A DNA stretch of 58,359 bases from Saccharospirillum sp. Its GTDB lineage: Bacteria; Pseudomonadota; Gammaproteobacteria; Pseudomonadales; Natronospirillaceae. Every line of letters starts with the position of its first letter. Position 1 is the first letter of the stretch. Under the pieces are notes generated by a model. The model had not been told where the DNA came from. It ran no database searches and saw nothing but the letters and a program-made list of their open reading frames with translations. This document shows, piece after piece, positions 1-8,410 of this stretch. The stretch covers positions 1 through 58,359 of the forward strand of contig JAIUML010000028.1 of the NCBI GenBank assembly GCA_022565595.1, read 5' to 3'. A program made the translations under genes and the position numbers.

Positions 1-123
1 CATAGTGACACCGGATGTGCTCGCGGTGAGATAACTCACCGGGTTCAACCGCCGGATGCGGAAAACCGCACGTCCGGTGGTGTGGGAGGAGTAGCAGGCG
101 CAATCCTGCTACTTCGACCCGAT
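1..123 (+). mobile_element. 3' end of a group IIC intron (domains V and VI)
   Basis: The first 123 bases fold like the catalytic end of a bacterial class C group II intron. Domain V is exactly 34 nt (48-81): a 9-bp lower stem with one G-U pair, a 2-nt CG bulge on the 3' side (71-72), a 5-bp upper stem and an A-rich loop. The triad on the 5' strand is CGC (50-52), as in group IIC, rather than the AGC of other classes. Domain VI follows as an 8-bp hairpin (91-98 with 105-112), and the element ends near CGACCCGAT at 123. A small hairpin at 25-40 precedes domain V. The reverse transcriptase and 5' half lie outside the window. The exact 3' splice point is inferred. Confidence 0.88.
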
Positions 124-289
124 CAGGCCTAACGCTGGGGATCGTGCGCATGTCAATGCTTCCATGGGCTTGAAAATGCCCATTCCACCCACACTCTATA
201 ACCAACTAAATTACTCAGGTATTTTTTCTGAGCGAGCTTTTCGTTAGAATAGCGCCTAAATCGATCGCGTCGACCACGGAGTCTGTGGC

Positions 290-880
290 ATGGATATAGA
301 ATTGAATATTACTGATGGCGCCCAGGAATACCTGGCGGGCCTGCTGGAAAAACAAAGCGCTGAGGGCATGGGCGTGCGCATGTTCGTCACTCAGCCCGGG
401 ACTCGTTACGCCGAAACCTGTCTGGCCTATTGCCGCCCGGGGGAAGAGAAAGAAAACGACGAGATCATCGAGCTGGCTCGGTTTCGAGTCTTTCTGGAAA
501 AGAACAGCCTGCCTTATCTGGATGAGGCTGTGGTCGATTACGCCAAGGATACCATGGGTGGCCAACTGACCATCAAGGCACCCAATGCCAAGATGCCAAA
601 GGTGAACAAGGACAGCCCGCTGCCGGACCAGATCAACTACATTCTGTTCACAGAAATCAACCCTGGCCTGGCATCCCATGGTGGGGAAGTGAGCCTGGAA
701 GAGTTGACGGAAGACAACGTAGCGGTATTGCGCTTTGGTGGTGGTTGCCAGGGCTGTTCAGCCGTGGATATCACCCTGAAAAATGGCGTTGAAGCGACCT
801 TGATGGAGAAAGTGCCTCAGTTGAAGGGCATTCGGGACGTGACAGACCATACGGTGACCGAGAACGCCTACTACCAGTAG
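290..880 (+). CDS. nfuA: Fe/S biogenesis protein NfuA
   Basis: A 196-residue protein that carries a [4Fe-4S] cluster to apo-enzymes, especially under oxidative stress or iron limitation. The N-terminal part (about 1-100) is the degenerate A-type carrier domain of NfuA. The C-terminal Nfu domain holds the cluster-binding motif C153-Q-G-C156. Length and domain order match E. coli NfuA (191 aa). The ATG at 290 follows an ACGGAG-like ribosome site. A TAGAAT -10-like box lies at 245-250, but no convincing -35 is seen. The gene stands alone between the intron end and a convergent operon; a REP-like hairpin lies just past its stop. Identification is secure from family knowledge; the promoter is tentative. 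Confidence 0.95.
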   Translation: MDIELNITDGAQEYLAGLLEKQSAEGMGVRMFVTQPGTRYAETCLAYCRPGEEKENDEIIELARFRVFLEKNSLPYLDEAVVDYAKDTMGGQLTIKAPNAKMPKVNKDSPLPDQINYILFTEINPGLASHGGEVSLEELTEDNVAVLRFGGGCQGCSAVDITLKNGVEATLMEKVPQLKGIRDVTDHTVTENAYYQ

Positions 881-920
881 GTTAGGCAGCTTTCAAAGAT
901 CAGGCCGGCGTTACCGGCCC

Positions 921-945
921 GGGTCGATGATGATATCGGCCCTCC
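921..945 (+). repeat. REP-like palindromic unit (locus 1)
   Basis: A stem-loop with arms GGGTCGAT and ATCGGCCC (one G-U pair) around the loop GATGAT, followed by CTCC. It shares the core GTCGAT-loop-ATCG and the CTCC tail with units at 8.3 kb and 21.8 kb. A separate GGCCGG/CCGGCC hairpin (903-919) precedes it. It sits between the convergent ends of nfuA and the J-domain gene, a classic place for REP elements. Confidence 0.65.
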
Positions 946-946
946 A

Positions 947-1537
947 TCACCGCTTCATCCCCACCGTCAAACTTTCATAAGCCGCCTGAACCTCCTGGAA
1001 CACTGCCGGGTCGCCACCCTTGTCGGGGTGATGCTGCTGCACCAGTTGTCGGTAACGTTGACGTACTTCGTCTTTATTGGCGGTTTCTGGGAGCCCCAGG
1101 GTTTCCAGGGCTTCCGGCCGACGCTCTGTATCAAGCAGTTTTTTCCAGAACCCTGTCAGGAGGGCATCGACACTGGCGCTGTCTTCCCGCGCCAGGTTGC
1201 GCCAGTCGAGGTAGTACTCGGCCAATGACAGGTCCTGGCTCAATGCCTGCTCCGTACTCGACACTTCCACTCTGAAGCAGATGTTCAACGGCCGGATCTC
1301 AAGCAGGCCTTTGCCCTGGCGCCACCATTGCTGCTGCAGTCGATAGAGGGCGTGCATCAGTACAAAGTGGTGTTGAAACAACAGGAGAGGGTCGGTCAAA
1401 TCCGGTTTTGGGAATACCTGTGGGAAGTCCTTGTCGAGGCGCTGGATCAGTTCAAATTCACTCTGGCCACCTGGAGCCGCGTAAATGCACTCAGCCACGG
1501 CTGCCAGCAACCCATGTGGCAAATTGATGTCTTTCAC
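947..1537 (-). CDS. DnaJ-related J-domain co-chaperone
   Basis: A 196-residue protein with a C-terminal J domain (about 143-196) carrying the HPD motif at 170-172, which stimulates an Hsp70 ATPase. The N-terminal 140 residues resemble the DNAJ_related region that precedes the J domain in a gammaproteobacterial family. There is no Gly/Phe region and no zinc domain, so it is not DnaJ itself. I chose the GTG at 1537, which overlaps the TGA of the upstream mutarotase gene (GTGA), implying translational coupling. A longer frame to 1642 would run inside that gene. It is last in a three-gene leftward operon. The client is unknown. Confidence 0.82.
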   Translation of the reverse strand: MKDINLPHGLLAAVAECIYAAPGGQSEFELIQRLDKDFPQVFPKPDLTDPLLLFQHHFVLMHALYRLQQQWWRQGKGLLEIRPLNICFRVEVSSTEQALSQDLSLAEYYLDWRNLAREDSASVDALLTGFWKKLLDTERRPEALETLGLPETANKDEVRQRYRQLVQQHHPDKGGDPAVFQEVQAAYESLTVGMKR

Positions 1538-2397
1538 GTCGTTAACCGGGCCTTTAGTGGGCGAAGGGTTGTACTCAGGGTATGCGCATCCCCGGGTGCG
1601 ATCAAGCGAGTATCCTGATCTGCATTGGCGCTTTCGATGCACAGCATGTGTCGATAATCGTCATCGTTGAAGTTGGAGAGGCGTTTGCTCTTTTCAACCC
1701 AGGGGTTCCAGATGACGACCGATTCACTGCCAGAGCGCTCAATCACGACGCCAGTCGACCCCGGCTGGTGCAGTTCAATCACCTGACCTGAATCCTGAAC
1801 GATACGATCGATCTCGCGATCGAAGGCGAATTGCTCCGGCCACAGGGCGCGTTCGCCGGTGACCTTGTCGTAGTAGGGGCATTGGCCAAGGCCGGTCAAT
1901 TGAACCTTCTGGATGTCATTTACTGCAAAGTAGCTGTGCAGTGCCTGGCTCAATACGAAGGCGCTGTCGCTCTGATTGCTGGTTGTCAGAGCCAGGCTCA
2001 GATCGCTGCCCAGTCCAATGGTCAGTTGCACGGTGGCCTTGTGCGGAAAGGCCGGATGCGCTCCAGAAATCTGCTTCGACAGGGTGATCTCACAGCGTTC
2101 AGGGTTGTCTGTAACCTCTTGCCATTGCCAAGGCTCGCTTCTGACCAGGCCATGGGCCGGGGCTGTTGCATCGTCCGGGTGGGCTCCAAACCAGGGCCAG
2201 CAGATGGGTATTCCTCCGCGGATCGGCATGCCGGGCTGGAAGTCCTCTGCAGACGAGACCCACAAGAGGTCAGGTTCGCCTGTGGGTTGGTAACGCGTCA
2301 GTTGCGCGCCCTGGAGAAATACGTCCACTTCAGCGGCCGCAGTGCTGAGGGTGAGGAAAGGGAGGCCATTGTCATGACGTTGTTCAGTGATGGGCAT
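1534..2397 (-). CDS. D-hexose-6-phosphate mutarotase (YeaD/aldose 1-epimerase family)
   Basis: A 287-residue cytoplasmic protein of the galactose-mutarotase superfamily, YeaD branch, which interconverts the anomers of glucose 6-phosphate and related hexose phosphates. Family signatures seen are GGIPICWPWFG near residue 80, AHGLVR near 100, an ALHSYF histidine segment in the middle and NPWVEK/ESAN near the C-terminus. Length agrees with E. coli YeaD (294 aa). The ATG at 2397 is preferred over an upstream in-frame start at 2562, which lies inside the DUF1853 gene. Its stop overlaps the GTG of the J-domain gene. The exact substrate is inferred from family. Confidence 0.87.
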   Translation of the reverse strand: MPITEQRHDNGLPFLTLSTAAAEVDVFLQGAQLTRYQPTGEPDLLWVSSAEDFQPGMPIRGGIPICWPWFGAHPDDATAPAHGLVRSEPWQWQEVTDNPERCEITLSKQISGAHPAFPHKATVQLTIGLGSDLSLALTTSNQSDSAFVLSQALHSYFAVNDIQKVQLTGLGQCPYYDKVTGERALWPEQFAFDREIDRIVQDSGQVIELHQPGSTGVVIERSGSESVVIWNPWVEKSKRLSNFNDDDYRHMLCIESANADQDTRLIAPGDAHTLSTTLRPLKARLTT

Positions 2398-2428
2398 GGT
2401 GTTGGTCTCTGGTGCCAAGGGCGGGGAC

Positions 2429-3304
2429 TCAGCCAAAGCGCTGCAGAATACTGATTCGAGCCCGCTCTGGCCAGTCGTCAGGCACGATAAACCAATGGTG
2501 GCCAGCTTTGTCCTGCTCTTGTCCATTCCTCGGGCTGCCGAAACACTGGGCGGGTAATCCATGAGTTGGTTTGTCGAGGGTGCTTTTGGCGGGGCCGGAC
2601 AGCCAGTGCGCTTTTTTCAGCCATTGGCTGTTGAAGTCCAGGCTTTGGAAGTCTGACAGAGTCAGCCAGTGGCTGTAACGATGGCCGGGTTCAAGCAGGG
2701 GGTCCTCGCCTGTTGGCTGCATTTGCCAGGGGTAGTACAGTCGACCAGTGACCCAGGGCATTGACCGATCAGGAAAGGGTAGGTGGCCAGGCCAAACAGA
2801 GGCCTGTCGGGCTCTGTCTGGCAACGTCAATTGCCGGCCTCTCAGGTGATGGTATTTCAGTCGCAGGAAATCCCGTAAACCCGGGCCGATCCAGGTGGCT
2901 GAGGCAGTGTCCGGGACGGCCAGGTAAAATTTGAGGGCCAACTCGAGGTGGACCGTTTCTCCGCTTTGTTGGTGCTGAATGAGTACATCGAGCTCACCCA
3001 GGGTTCTTTCGCTGCCCTGAATAATAACCCCTCGTGCCAGTACCCGGTAATGGTCACTGCATTCCACCAGGGCACAGACCAGGGCTTCAAAATAGGCGCC
3101 GAGTTTGCCTTGACGCGCCAGTCGTAGCCTGGCCAGTTGGTCGGGTGTCAAGGCCGCAAGATTCAGCCTTCCCAGTTCATTCTGGGGAAGCCAGTTTGCC
3201 TCGAACGCCATCAGAGGAGGAGCGTTCCAGACCCAAAGCAGATCCTGAACAACACCATGGTTCTCGGGTTCGTTCAATGGCAAACCTTCTGTTATGATTC
3301 CCAC
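2429..3304 (-). CDS. DUF1853 family protein
   Basis: A 291-residue soluble protein of the DUF1853 family, whose function is not established. The middle contains a GELDVLIQ...HLELALKFYL segment; the spaced acidic residues and E-x-K arrangement recall PD-(D/E)XK nuclease-like folds, which is my inference only. The start is uncertain. GTG at 3304 gives the longest form, but TTG at 3277 has a better ribosome site (AGAAGG, 7 nt upstream). The 5' end lies 26 bp from divergent nadK, so the two control regions must overlap. It is first in the operon with the mutarotase and J-domain genes. Confidence 0.78.
   Translation of the reverse strand: MGIITEGLPLNEPENHGVVQDLLWVWNAPPLMAFEANWLPQNELGRLNLAALTPDQLARLRLARQGKLGAYFEALVCALVECSDHYRVLARGVIIQGSERTLGELDVLIQHQQSGETVHLELALKFYLAVPDTASATWIGPGLRDFLRLKYHHLRGRQLTLPDRARQASVWPGHLPFPDRSMPWVTGRLYYPWQMQPTGEDPLLEPGHRYSHWLTLSDFQSLDFNSQWLKKAHWLSGPAKSTLDKPTHGLPAQCFGSPRNGQEQDKAGHHWFIVPDDWPERARISILQRFG
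3290..3298 (+). promoter_or_regulatory. Extended -10 promoter for nadK
   Basis: TG at 3290-3291, one base, then TATGAT at 3293-3298: an extended -10 element with no good -35. Transcription would start near 3305, about 25 bases before the nadK ATG. The element lies inside the 5' end of the longest DUF1853 frame, which favours a shorter DUF1853 start. Confidence 0.5.
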
Positions 3305-3330
3305 TCAGAGCCTCTCATTAAAGTCGATTG

Positions 3331-4230
3331 ATGACCAACACTCCCAGTGAACCCGGATTTCAACGCATCGGTATCGTCGGCCGGCCAGGCAGTGATAGCG
3401 TGGTGCATACCGTACAACGCCTGACCGCCCTGCTGAACGAACTGGAATTGGCCCATGCGGTCGATAACAGCCTGGCTGCCATTGTGCCGCATTTGCAGGC
3501 AGAAAGCAGAGATCGAGAGGATCTGGGCCAGTGGGCCGATCTGATCATCGTTGTCGGTGGTGATGGCACACTCCTGGCCGCCGCGCGGGATTTCGCGGCC
3601 CATCAGAAGCCTTTGTTGGGCATCAACCGAGGCCGACTGGGGTTCCTGACCGATATCATGCCGTTTGAGATGGAAGCCAGGGTTCAGGCGGTGTTGGCGG
3701 GTGATTACGTCAAAGAAGACCGCTTTCTGCTCGAGGCCAAGGTGGTGCGTCAAGGCGAAGTCGTCAGCACTGGTAGAGCACTGAATGACGTCGTGCTGCA
3801 TTCGGGGCAATCGATCCGGATGATCGAGTTCGAACTTCATATCGACGATCAGTTCGTTTACAGCCAGCGCTCGGATGGGCTGATCATTTCGACGCCTACG
3901 GGCTCCACCGCCTATGCCTTGTCGGCCGGTGGGCCCCTGGTACACCCGAGTCTTGATACCATGATTCTGGTGCCCATGTTTCCCCATAGCCTCAATAACA
4001 GACCCCTGGTCGTTGGTGGCGATGCTCAGTTGCGCTTGCACATTGGCCCCCAGGAGGGCGTGTCGCCCGTTGTCAGTTGCGATGCCCAGGGCCACCTGGA
4101 AATACTGGCGGATGACGAACTCTGGGTCAGTCGTTTCCCCTACAAGTTGAAACTGCTGCACCCGAGCGATCACAATTACTATGAAATTTGTCGCACCAAG
4201 TTGGGTTGGGGCAACCCACTGGATGCATGA
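3331..4230 (+). CDS. nadK: NAD kinase
   Basis: A 299-residue cytoplasmic enzyme that phosphorylates NAD to NADP using ATP. The diagnostic GGDGT motif is at 76-80. It is followed by the LNDVVLH segment and the glycine-rich GSTAYALSAGGPLVHP motif that shapes the NAD site. Length is normal for the family (about 290-300). The ATG at 3331 is used in place of an in-frame TTG three bases upstream. The next gene, DUF1315, starts 18 bp downstream, so they are probably co-transcribed. Divergent from the DUF1853 operon. Confidence 0.96.
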   Translation: MTNTPSEPGFQRIGIVGRPGSDSVVHTVQRLTALLNELELAHAVDNSLAAIVPHLQAESRDREDLGQWADLIIVVGGDGTLLAAARDFAAHQKPLLGINRGRLGFLTDIMPFEMEARVQAVLAGDYVKEDRFLLEAKVVRQGEVVSTGRALNDVVLHSGQSIRMIEFELHIDDQFVYSQRSDGLIISTPTGSTAYALSAGGPLVHPSLDTMILVPMFPHSLNNRPLVVGGDAQLRLHIGPQEGVSPVVSCDAQGHLEILADDELWVSRFPYKLKLLHPSDHNYYEICRTKLGWGNPLDA

Positions 4231-4248
4231 TAGACAGGAGCCTGCACA

Positions 4249-4515
4249 ATGAATTTTGATGAAGTCGCTGCCAGTTTGACGCCCGAGGTGTATCAGCGCC
4301 TCAAGGAATCCATAGAACTGGGCAAATGGCCCACTGGCCAGGCCTTGACGCGCGAGCAAAAGGCCCTGTGCCTGGAAGCCTTGCTTAAATACGAAATCGC
4401 CCAGGGCGTGCCAGAAGAACAGCGCATCGGCTATATCGATCGCCCCAATTGCGGGTCAGATAGCAACTCGGACGTCCAGCCCATTCGTATGCCAGGCAGC
4501 GAGGCGTTGCAATGA
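4249..4515 (+). CDS. DUF1315 (YeaC-like) protein
   Basis: An 88-residue protein of the DUF1315/YeaC family. It opens with a helical segment (LTPEVYQRLKESIELGKWP) followed by GQALTREQ, which typifies the family. Function is unknown. The stop codon overlaps the ATG of the next gene (ATGA), so translation is probably coupled with the DUF2797 gene. It has no signal peptide or membrane segment. Confidence 0.82.
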   Translation: MNFDEVAASLTPEVYQRLKESIELGKWPTGQALTREQKALCLEALLKYEIAQGVPEEQRIGYIDRPNCGSDSNSDVQPIRMPGSEALQ

Positions 4516-5375
4516 ATTTTGATTTGTTCGAGCAGGCCCCAGGCACTCTTATCGCCGAAGGTGATCTCGACAAAATGCGTGTTAGCCAGGGGGCACCGGT
4601 GAATTATCAACTGGTACTGGGCGATCAGGTGGTCGACATGAACCCCTTGATCGGGCAATCGATTCGTCTGGAATACAGCGGGAGCATTCATTGTACCTAC
4701 TGTGGGGTGGCCACCAGTAAAAGCTACGGACAGGGCTATTGCTATGAGCATTTCATGAAACTGGCCCAGTGCGACAGTTGCATGATGAGCCCGGAGAAGT
4801 GCCATTTCGATCAGGGTACCTGCCGTGAGCCCGAATGGGCGGAAGTCACCTGTATGCAATCGCACTATGTGTACCTGGCCAATGCCAGTGGCATCAAGGT
4901 TGGTATTACTCGTGGGAATCAAATACCCACACGCTGGATCGATCAAGGTGCTACTCAGGCGATGGTGATTGCCCGAGTCACATCGCGCCGTTTTGCCGGT
5001 TTGCTGGAAGTGATCTTCAAGCAGAAGGTGTCCGATAAAACCAACTGGCGCGCCATGTTGAAAGGCTCCGCTGAAGTACTCGATCTTGCACAGGAACGTG
5101 ACACCTTGTTCGAGGCGTGCCGAAGTGAACTGGACGCCCTGATTAAAGAGCAGGGGTTGATCGCAGTGCAACTGATCAGGCATGCCGAGGTGCATCAGTT
5201 TGATTACCCGGTAGAGCGGTACCCGGAAAAAGTCAGCAGCGTCAATCTGGAGAAACAGTCGGTACTGGAAGGCAAGCTGGTGGGCATCAAGGGTCAGTAT
5301 TGGATACTGGATACCGGTGTGATAAACATACGTCGCCATACTGGCTATCAGGTCTCGCTGTCCAGCCAAGCGTAA
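4512..5375 (+). CDS. DUF2797 zinc-binding protein
   Basis: A 287-residue protein of the DUF2797 family, function unknown. Cysteines cluster as C61-x2-C64...C77-x2-H80 and C87-x2-C90...C97...C104, suggesting two zinc sites in the N-terminal third. The following YLANASGIKVGIT...R...QGA segment (about 120-150) recalls the start of a GIY-YIG-like fold; this is inference, and nuclease activity is not claimed. Coupled to DUF1315 through ATGA. It ends 44 bp before pepN, with which it may share a transcript. Confidence 0.82.
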   Translation: MNFDLFEQAPGTLIAEGDLDKMRVSQGAPVNYQLVLGDQVVDMNPLIGQSIRLEYSGSIHCTYCGVATSKSYGQGYCYEHFMKLAQCDSCMMSPEKCHFDQGTCREPEWAEVTCMQSHYVYLANASGIKVGITRGNQIPTRWIDQGATQAMVIARVTSRRFAGLLEVIFKQKVSDKTNWRAMLKGSAEVLDLAQERDTLFEACRSELDALIKEQGLIAVQLIRHAEVHQFDYPVERYPEKVSSVNLEKQSVLEGKLVGIKGQYWILDTGVINIRRHTGYQVSLSSQA

Positions 5376-5419
5376 ATCCATTTCGCAATTTATCAATGCA
5401 GGCACAAGAAGCACTGACT

Positions 5420-8053
5420 ATGAAAACACAGGACCCGCGTACCATCTACCTGAAAGACTATCGCCAACCCGATTTTTGGGTGGACCATCTGGATTTGACG
5501 GTGCGCATCTTCGACGACTATACCGAATTGAGCTCAATCCTTTCGCTGCGGAAGAACTCGGACGTCAAGGGCAGGGAAGTGGTACTGCATGGCGTCGATC
5601 AGGACATTCAGCAGTTGATGCTCGATGGTGTTGAGCTAACCAAAGAGCACTACAGACAGGAAGGTGAAGTGCTTTCTTTCGAGTGCGCCAACGACAAGGC
5701 AGAGTTCAAAGCCTGCACGCGCATTTATCCGGAAAAGAATACCTCTCTGGAAGGGCTCTACCAATCAGGCAGTATGTATTGCACCCAGTGTGAGGCCGAA
5801 GGCTTCCGCAAGATCACCTTCTTCCCGGATCGCCCCGATGTCATGGCCACCTTTCGCACCCGCATCGAAGCAGACAAGGAGCGGTTTCCGGTACTGCTGT
5901 CCAATGGCAACCCTGTAGACAAGGGCGAACTTGACGGTGGCCGCCACTACGCTGTCTGGGACGACCCCTTTGTGAAACCCAGTTATTTGTTCGCCTTGGT
6001 AGCAGGAAAGCTGAGCGAAAAATCGTCTCAATTCACCACAGCCAGTGGCCGGGATGTGGCACTGAAGATTTTTGTTGAGCCACAGAATGCGCATAAGGTT
6101 GATTTCGCGCTGGAGTCCTTGAAAAAATCCATGAAATGGGACGAAGACGTCTATGGCCGTGAATACGACCTTGATCTGTTCATGATCGTCGCCTCGGACT
6201 TTTTCAATATGGGCGCCATGGAAAATAAAGGTCTGAATGTTTTCAATAGTGCTGTGGTTCTTGCTACACCCGACACCACTACGGACGATCGCTTTGAGAG
6301 TATTGAGGCCATCGTCGCACACGAATACTTCCATAACTGGAGTGGAAACCGAGTCACCTGCCGCGACTGGTTTCAACTATCCTTGAAAGAGGGGTTTACT
6401 GTATTTCGCGACAGCGAATTTACCGCCGATATGCACGATAGAGCGGTGAAGCGCATTGAAGATGTCGCCATGCTGCGTGCGGCCCAGTTTCCTGAAGACA
6501 ATGGCCCCATGGCACATCCGGTACGACCGGATTCCTACATTGAGATCAATAATTTCTACACCGCCACCGTCTATGAAAAGGGCGCGGAAGTGGTGCGGAT
6601 GATTCACACCCTACTCGGGGCAGATGAATTCCGTAAAGGCAGCGATCTCTATTTTGAGCGTTTTGATGGTCAAGCGGTGACCACAGACGACTTTGTCGCT
6701 TGCATGGAAGAAGTCAGCGGTCAGGATTTGAGCCAGTTCAAGCGCTGGTACAGTCAGGCGGGCACACCCCGTATTGACGTGACCGAGAAGTGGCTTGAAA
6801 ACGAAGGTGAATACCAATTGATCTTTCGGCAACATTGCCCGCCTACGCCAGGTCAAACCGAGAAACAGCCCTTTGTGATTCCGGTGAAACTGGGCTTGCT
6901 GAATGAACAGGGGGAAGAGTGCCAGATCAACACGGACGCCGACTACAACGCCAAAACTCAGGTACTGACCCTGCGCGATGAAAACACTGTCGCAAGATTC
7001 CAGAAGCTGAATTCAAAACCCGTGCCTAGCCTGTTACGGGACTTTTCAGCACCGGTCAAACTGCGTTTCGATTACAGTAACGAAGCTCTGGCTTTTCTGG
7101 CTCAGAATGACACCAACGGTTTCAATCGCTGGGATGCGGCGCAACAATTGTACCTGAAGGCCATTCTGTCGATGGCGAACTCGAAGCAGTTGGGCAAGTC
7201 GATGAAGGTGCCTGCCGCCGTGCTGGATACCGTGGCGGCTATCGCTGGTGATGTGACTTTGTCTCATGCCAAGCGCGCAGCCATGCTGGCCATGCCGGGT
7301 TACCCCATCCTCAAGGATGCGGTTGATGAGATACACATCGAGTCATTGATTGCAGCGCGCAAGCAACTGTTGAGCACAGTGTCCCGCCAGTTCAGAGACC
7401 TCTGGCGGTCATTGACTGAAAGTCTGTCCAGCGACGCGGCTTATCGTTTTGATGCCGCCGAATCGGGTCGCAGAAAACTCCAGGGCCTCTGTTTGCGCTA
7501 TTGGTTGAACGCGGGTGATCAATCGGCTTTTGAGCATGCCGCTGAGCTTTATCGTCGTGCGACCAATCAGACAGACCGAGTCAATGCACTAAGAGCCATT
7601 CTGGATGGTGATGACCAGGCGTTGCAAAGCAGTTTGCTTGAGCATTTTTACGACAACTGGAAGACAGACACGCAAATGGTGGAGCAGTGGTTTTCCTTAC
7701 AGACATCGGGTCAGGGCATAAAGGCTTCTCGCGTCCGGGAATTGATGCAGCATGAGGCTTTCGATCTGCGTAATCCGAACAAGGTTCGCTCCGTGGTGTT
7801 GACCTTTGCTCACAATGCTCAGGCTTTTCATGATTCAGAAGGCCAGGGTTACCGTTTGTTGGCGGAGACCATTGCTGAACTCAATACCCTCAACCCTCAG
7901 GTAGCAGCGAGAATGGTGAATGTTCTGGCAGACTGGAAGCGCTTTGCCGAGCCGGTGCGCTCAAGGCTTGAGGATGCGCTGAAACAGGTTCTAGCGACGC
8001 CTGAGTTGTCTCAGGATGTGTTTGAGATGGCTGAGCGGGCATTGAAGGGTTGA
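5420..8053 (+). CDS. pepN: Aminopeptidase N (M1 family)
   Basis: An 877-residue zinc aminopeptidase that removes N-terminal residues from peptides in the cytoplasm. The substrate-anchoring GAMEN motif is at 265-269, the zinc site HEYFH at 301-305 and the third ligand E324 in KEGFT. Spacing is almost identical to E. coli PepN (870 aa). The C-terminal half is the helical cap domain. I chose the ATG at 5420 because MKTQDPRTIYLKDY aligns with known PepN starts; an upstream ATG at 5396 is possible, and the open frame from 5300 overlaps DUF2797. A tRNA-Ala gene follows. Confidence 0.96.
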   Translation: MKTQDPRTIYLKDYRQPDFWVDHLDLTVRIFDDYTELSSILSLRKNSDVKGREVVLHGVDQDIQQLMLDGVELTKEHYRQEGEVLSFECANDKAEFKACTRIYPEKNTSLEGLYQSGSMYCTQCEAEGFRKITFFPDRPDVMATFRTRIEADKERFPVLLSNGNPVDKGELDGGRHYAVWDDPFVKPSYLFALVAGKLSEKSSQFTTASGRDVALKIFVEPQNAHKVDFALESLKKSMKWDEDVYGREYDLDLFMIVASDFFNMGAMENKGLNVFNSAVVLATPDTTTDDRFESIEAIVAHEYFHNWSGNRVTCRDWFQLSLKEGFTVFRDSEFTADMHDRAVKRIEDVAMLRAAQFPEDNGPMAHPVRPDSYIEINNFYTATVYEKGAEVVRMIHTLLGADEFRKGSDLYFERFDGQAVTTDDFVACMEEVSGQDLSQFKRWYSQAGTPRIDVTEKWLENEGEYQLIFRQHCPPTPGQTEKQPFVIPVKLGLLNEQGEECQINTDADYNAKTQVLTLRDENTVARFQKLNSKPVPSLLRDFSAPVKLRFDYSNEALAFLAQNDTNGFNRWDAAQQLYLKAILSMANSKQLGKSMKVPAAVLDTVAAIAGDVTLSHAKRAAMLAMPGYPILKDAVDEIHIESLIAARKQLLSTVSRQFRDLWRSLTESLSSDAAYRFDAAESGRRKLQGLCLRYWLNAGDQSAFEHAAELYRRATNQTDRVNALRAILDGDDQALQSSLLEHFYDNWKTDTQMVEQWFSLQTSGQGIKASRVRELMQHEAFDLRNPNKVRSVVLTFAHNAQAFHDSEGQGYRLLAETIAELNTLNPQVAARMVNVLADWKRFAEPVRSRLEDALKQVLATPELSQDVFEMAERALKG

Positions 8054-8100
8054 TTAGTAGCAAAGTCAGCGATAACCGTTTGATACGCAAGAAGAAAGTG

Positions 8101-8128
8101 TTGACACCAGGGCAGAGGGCGGTAGAAT
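8101..8128 (+). promoter_or_regulatory. Sigma-70 promoter of tRNA-Ala
   Basis: A consensus TTGACA (8101-8106), a 16-bp spacer and TAGAAT (8123-8128), followed by a GC-rich stretch before the tRNA. Transcription should start near 8135, giving a short leader of about 28 bases. Confidence 0.8.
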
Positions 8129-8162
8129 AGCGCCCGCTGCTTCAGGGCGGCGGTACAATTTT

Positions 8163-8238
<76 letters not shown>

Positions 8239-8244
8239 AACATC

Positions 8245-8273
8245 AAAAAGCCGGTCTTGGGACCGGCTTTTTT
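8245..8273 (+). terminator. Intrinsic terminator of tRNA-Ala
   Basis: Arms GCCGGTC (8250-8256) and GACCGGC (8261-8267) around a TTGG loop, preceded by five A and followed by six T. It starts 7 bases after the CCA end. Confidence 0.92.
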
Positions 8274-8288
8274 CGTTTTGGAGGTTCT

Positions 8289-8392
8289 GGAGCGTCGATA
8301 TCATCATCGACGTAGCAGGCGTGAGCCTGCTGGCTTGGCCGGGAGCTTGAGCGTGCTGGCGCACGCCGCGTCGATGGTGATATCGACGCTCC
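8289..8392. repeat. REP-like inverted pair (locus 2, BIME-like)
   Basis: Two inverted copies of the same unit face outwards. The left one reads GGAG then CGTCGAT-ATCATC-ATCGACG (8289-8312); the right one reads GCGTCGAT-GGTGAT-ATCGACGC then CTCC (8368-8392). Between them are two further hairpins, AGCAGGC/GCCTGCT (8314-8331) and GCGTGC/GCACGC (8351-8366). The arrangement resembles bacterial interspersed mosaic elements. It lies between the tRNA terminator and the peptide transporter operon. Confidence 0.78.
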
Positions 8393-8410
8393 AGGGTGGG
8401 CTCGACAAAA

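Noticed and set aside
1-123. Integron attC site at the left end
   Set aside because: The hairpins fit intron domains V and VI exactly, and the attC core motifs are absent.
215-679. A 154-codon minus-strand frame over nfuA
   Set aside because: NfuA is certain on the plus strand; the antisense frame has no recognisable motif.
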